Shown here one piece after another: positions 17,465-18,775 of a DNA stretch of 18,775 nucleotides. Made by a program: the position numbers and the translations under genes. Position 1 is the first letter of the stretch; every line of letters starts with the position of its first letter. The stretch lies in assembly GCA_003024985.2 (NCBI GenBank), contig PXIH01S0000207.1. One strand, given 5' to 3'. This DNA comes from Euperipatoides rowelli. Taxonomy: Eukaryota > Onychophora > Udeonychophora > Euonychophora > Peripatopsidae. Below the pieces are notes generated by a model, which ran no database searches, was not told where the DNA came from, and saw only the letters and a list, made by a program, of their open reading frames with translations.

Positions 17465-17773
17465 TTAACAAGTCAAGAATAAACCCAAAATGTTATTGGA
17501 AAGGAGATAAAATACTCTATAATCCAAACCCACACAGATTCTGTGTTTCCACTCCTTGCATCTGTCGCAGGCAATCTCATCATATACACCATCACATGGG
17601 AAACCGCAGTCATCACAAAAAGAAGTTGGGTTTGTAGGACTAATAGAAGAGCGCCTGATCCTTTGTCTTTGAAGACCCGGATTAGGTTCCATATCTGATA
17701 TAATTAGAAGTATGTTCAGCCATGTTACAACATCGGAAGTAGATGGTCTAATTATTGTCAAGACATAACACAC
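17465..17773 (-). pseudogene. ORF1 N-terminus: 2A-like peptide and PHD-type zinc finger
   Basis: The 102-codon frame starts with a hydrophobic run WLNILLIIS (residues 18-26) followed by DMEPNPGL (27-34), a 2A-like ribosome-skipping motif in which the last Pro of N-P-G-P is Leu. A basic patch (QRQRIRR) comes next. The zinc finger has C53-x2-C56, C69-x2-C72, then H77-x2-C80 and C102, in PHD-type C4HC3 spacing; the final Cys lies beyond a stop in the same region. Such fingers are usual in CR1/L2-type ORF1 proteins and may bind chromatin or nucleic acid. The ATG at 17773 gives a leader of the normal short length for a 2A element. Confidence 0.75.
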
Positions 17774-17791
17774 TAGCCAGGATAATTGTAC

Positions 17792-18050
17792 AATGAGTTT
17801 AGAAAAAACAATTGTTTTGTGTGTGCCCCACTAATTAAACTATCTAATATTTCATTTAGGATCATCTTGGCAAAATTGAAAAAAAAAATATTGCCTCACC
17901 ACAAAATCCCATAAAAAAGTATATTTTTTATGGGATTTTGTGGTGAGGCAATATAATTTTTTTCAATTTTGCCAAGATGATCCTAAATGAAATATTAGCT
18001 AGTTTAATTAGTGGGGCACATACTAAACAATTGTTTTTTCTAAACTCATT
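17792..18050. repeat. 259-bp near-perfect palindrome with a 5-bp spacer
   Basis: The left arm 17792-17918 (AATGAGTTTAG ... CCCATAAAAAA) is matched in inverted order by 17924-18050 (TTTTTTATGGG ... CTAAACTCATT). The arms are about 127 bp each, with only a handful of differences (for example near 17815-17822, 17840 and 17875-17890). A foldback transposon, a palindromic MITE or an inverted duplication could make it. No open frame. The left arm begins where the large retrotransposon's 5' end stops. Confidence 0.85.
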
Positions 18051-18175
18051 CTAGGAAAATATATCAAATTCATTAAAAAAAAAATATGGCCCCAAACCCT
18101 ACCATTTGGCTACCATTTTTTTTTCTTTGAGTAGCCAAAGTGGTTACTTGTTTGAAAAATACTTTTCAAGCCCTG
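18051..18175 (-). mobile_element. hAT-like terminal fragment
   Basis: On the minus strand the segment begins CAGGGCTTGAAAAGT (18161-18175), a CAGGG-type end, followed by a subterminal hairpin made of GTAGCCAAAGTGG (18131-18143) and CCATTTGGCTAC (18102-18113). Such CAGGG ends with subterminal stems occur in many hAT-superfamily non-autonomous elements. The opposite end was not found, so this may be one half of an element that contained or captured the palindrome. Confidence 0.35.
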
Positions 18176-18735
18176 GTCAAGTCTTATATTAATCCAGTCC
18201 TTTAACAGGTAAAGTTCCATATCTAATTTTCTCTACATATTATTTTCCTGGTTTACGTAGATGTTATTTTTAATACTATTTCTTAGGTAATTCTCTCGTA
18301 CCCGATGTTTTAATGTTTACAAAATAAATCGTGGATGCAAGACAATTTGATATGGAACACGGGAAATGGAATATGGTTTTAAATGAGAGATGTCGTCCAC
18401 CGGCACTCACAGCGGCCTACTGCAGAGCTACCAAGTGTTCAGATTTTTTCGTATTCCATCCGAATTTAAAATTGAAATATGAAAATATGATTTAATGTAA
18501 TAATAGTACAAATTTTAATAAATTTGAAGTTAGCATTATTTGAGTCAATTTGTAAAGTAATTTTAGCTTTTTAAAATTAAATTCCAAACTTTTAAAACTA
18601 ATTATTGGCTGTGGATTAAGTATAGAATTCCCTGTTAGCGGTTGTATTGGGACATAAAGGTCATTCACAATTTTTTATTGAAAACTATAAAGATTATGAT
18701 TTTTATGTTAATAAAATACACAGCTGATATATCGT
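18176..18735. other. Stretch without recognisable genes
   Basis: AT-rich DNA with a small GC-richer piece at about 18390-18450. The word CAGAGCTACCAAG at 18423-18435 resembles hAT-type ends of the CAGGGTTGCCAAG kind, but no partner end or duplication is visible. Confidence 0.4.
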
Positions 18736-18751
18736 AAAATGCCGAGCAAGG

Positions 18752-18761
18752 GCGCATGCGC
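18752..18761. promoter_or_regulatory. Perfect NRF1-type palindrome GCGCATGCGC
   Basis: GCGCATGCGC is the consensus site of nuclear respiratory factor 1, common in CpG-type animal promoters. CpG is otherwise rare here, so a perfect 10-mer of this composition is unlikely by chance. An ATG at 18739 opens a frame (MPSKGACALIRL) that stays open to the window edge. This may be the 5' edge of a host gene or its promoter, but only 40 bp are visible. Confidence 0.4.
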
Positions 18762-18775
18762 TCTTATTCGTTTGG

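Larger units (their letters stand above)
13206..17791 (-). mobile_element. Nearly full-length CR1/L2-like non-LTR retrotransposon, inactive
   Basis: From the element's 5' end (17791) it holds ORF1 remains with a 2A-like peptide, PHD-type finger, coiled coil and SGNH esterase, then ORF2 with APE endonuclease and reverse transcriptase, then a short 3' part and an (ATT)n tail. The order matches autonomous CR1/L2-type elements of animals. ORF1 is broken into at least three frames and ORF2 into about six. The ORF2 C-terminal region after the L-F-Q-K-L block seems deleted, because no W-N-x-L-P block occurs before the tail. A 215-bp LTR-like insertion splits the endonuclease. The 5' limit is set by the adjoining palindrome and may be truncated. 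No target duplication was recognised. Confidence 0.85.

Noticed and set aside
18423-18457. Second hAT terminus (CAGAGCTACCAAGTG)
   Set aside because: Only a loose match to CAGGGTTGCCAAG-type ends, with no partner end and no target duplication.
1-18775. CRISPR array, bacterial operon or phage module
   Set aside because: No regular spacer-repeat pattern, no ribosome-binding sites and no dense coding; the sequence is eukaryotic.

Overview
This window looks like intergenic or intronic DNA from an AT-rich animal genome. The sequence is strongly AT-rich by eye, there is no bacterial-style gene packing, and no multi-exon cellular gene can be supported. The recognisable content is almost entirely decayed transposable elements, mostly non-LTR retrotransposons of the CR1/L2/jockey type (APE endonuclease plus reverse transcriptase). 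The short words TAGGCCTA, TAGGCTA and TAGCCTA recur throughout as a genome-specific signature. I cannot name the species; an invertebrate or lower deuterostome is my inference from the element types.

Layout: 20-265 (-) is an endonuclease relic. 1556-2234 is a complex repeat with 170-bp internal periodicity, a GACA-rich end and a 63-bp perfect duplication across a single N. 4060-4422 is a GGAGC-rich element with short inverted ends. 5716-5890 is an isolated CpG-rich patch of unknown function. 7029-7458 is a hAT-like non-autonomous element. 7917-9168 (+) is a 5'-truncated CR1-like copy. 9461-9746 (-) and 9747-10934 (-) are two more, the second butted by its ATT tail against the coding remains of the first. 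11045-11396 (+) is a C-terminal fragment. 12238-12470 has promoter-like sites. 12800-13205 (-) is another C-terminal fragment, butted against the tail of the main element.

The centrepiece is 13206-17791 (-), a nearly full-length CR1/L2-like retrotransposon. Read from its 5' end it encodes a 2A-like peptide, a PHD-type zinc finger, a coiled coil and an SGNH/GDSL esterase (all ORF1), then an APE endonuclease and a reverse transcriptase (ORF2), and it ends in an (ATT)n tail on the plus strand. Frameshifts and stops break it, and several catalytic residues are changed. Its endonuclease gene is split by a 215-bp TG...CA insertion flanked by a perfect 5-bp duplication (GGGAT), best explained as a solo LTR. 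Its 5' end touches a near-perfect 259-bp palindrome (17792-18050), followed by hAT-like terminal sequence.

The genes therefore form stacked layers of mobile elements rather than a pathway: CR1-like elements inserted next to or into older CR1-like elements, then an LTR element into the youngest large copy. Two places may belong to host genes: an ETS/CRE and YY1-like cluster near 12.24-12.46 kb and a perfect NRF1-type site at the right edge. Both are motif-level evidence only.
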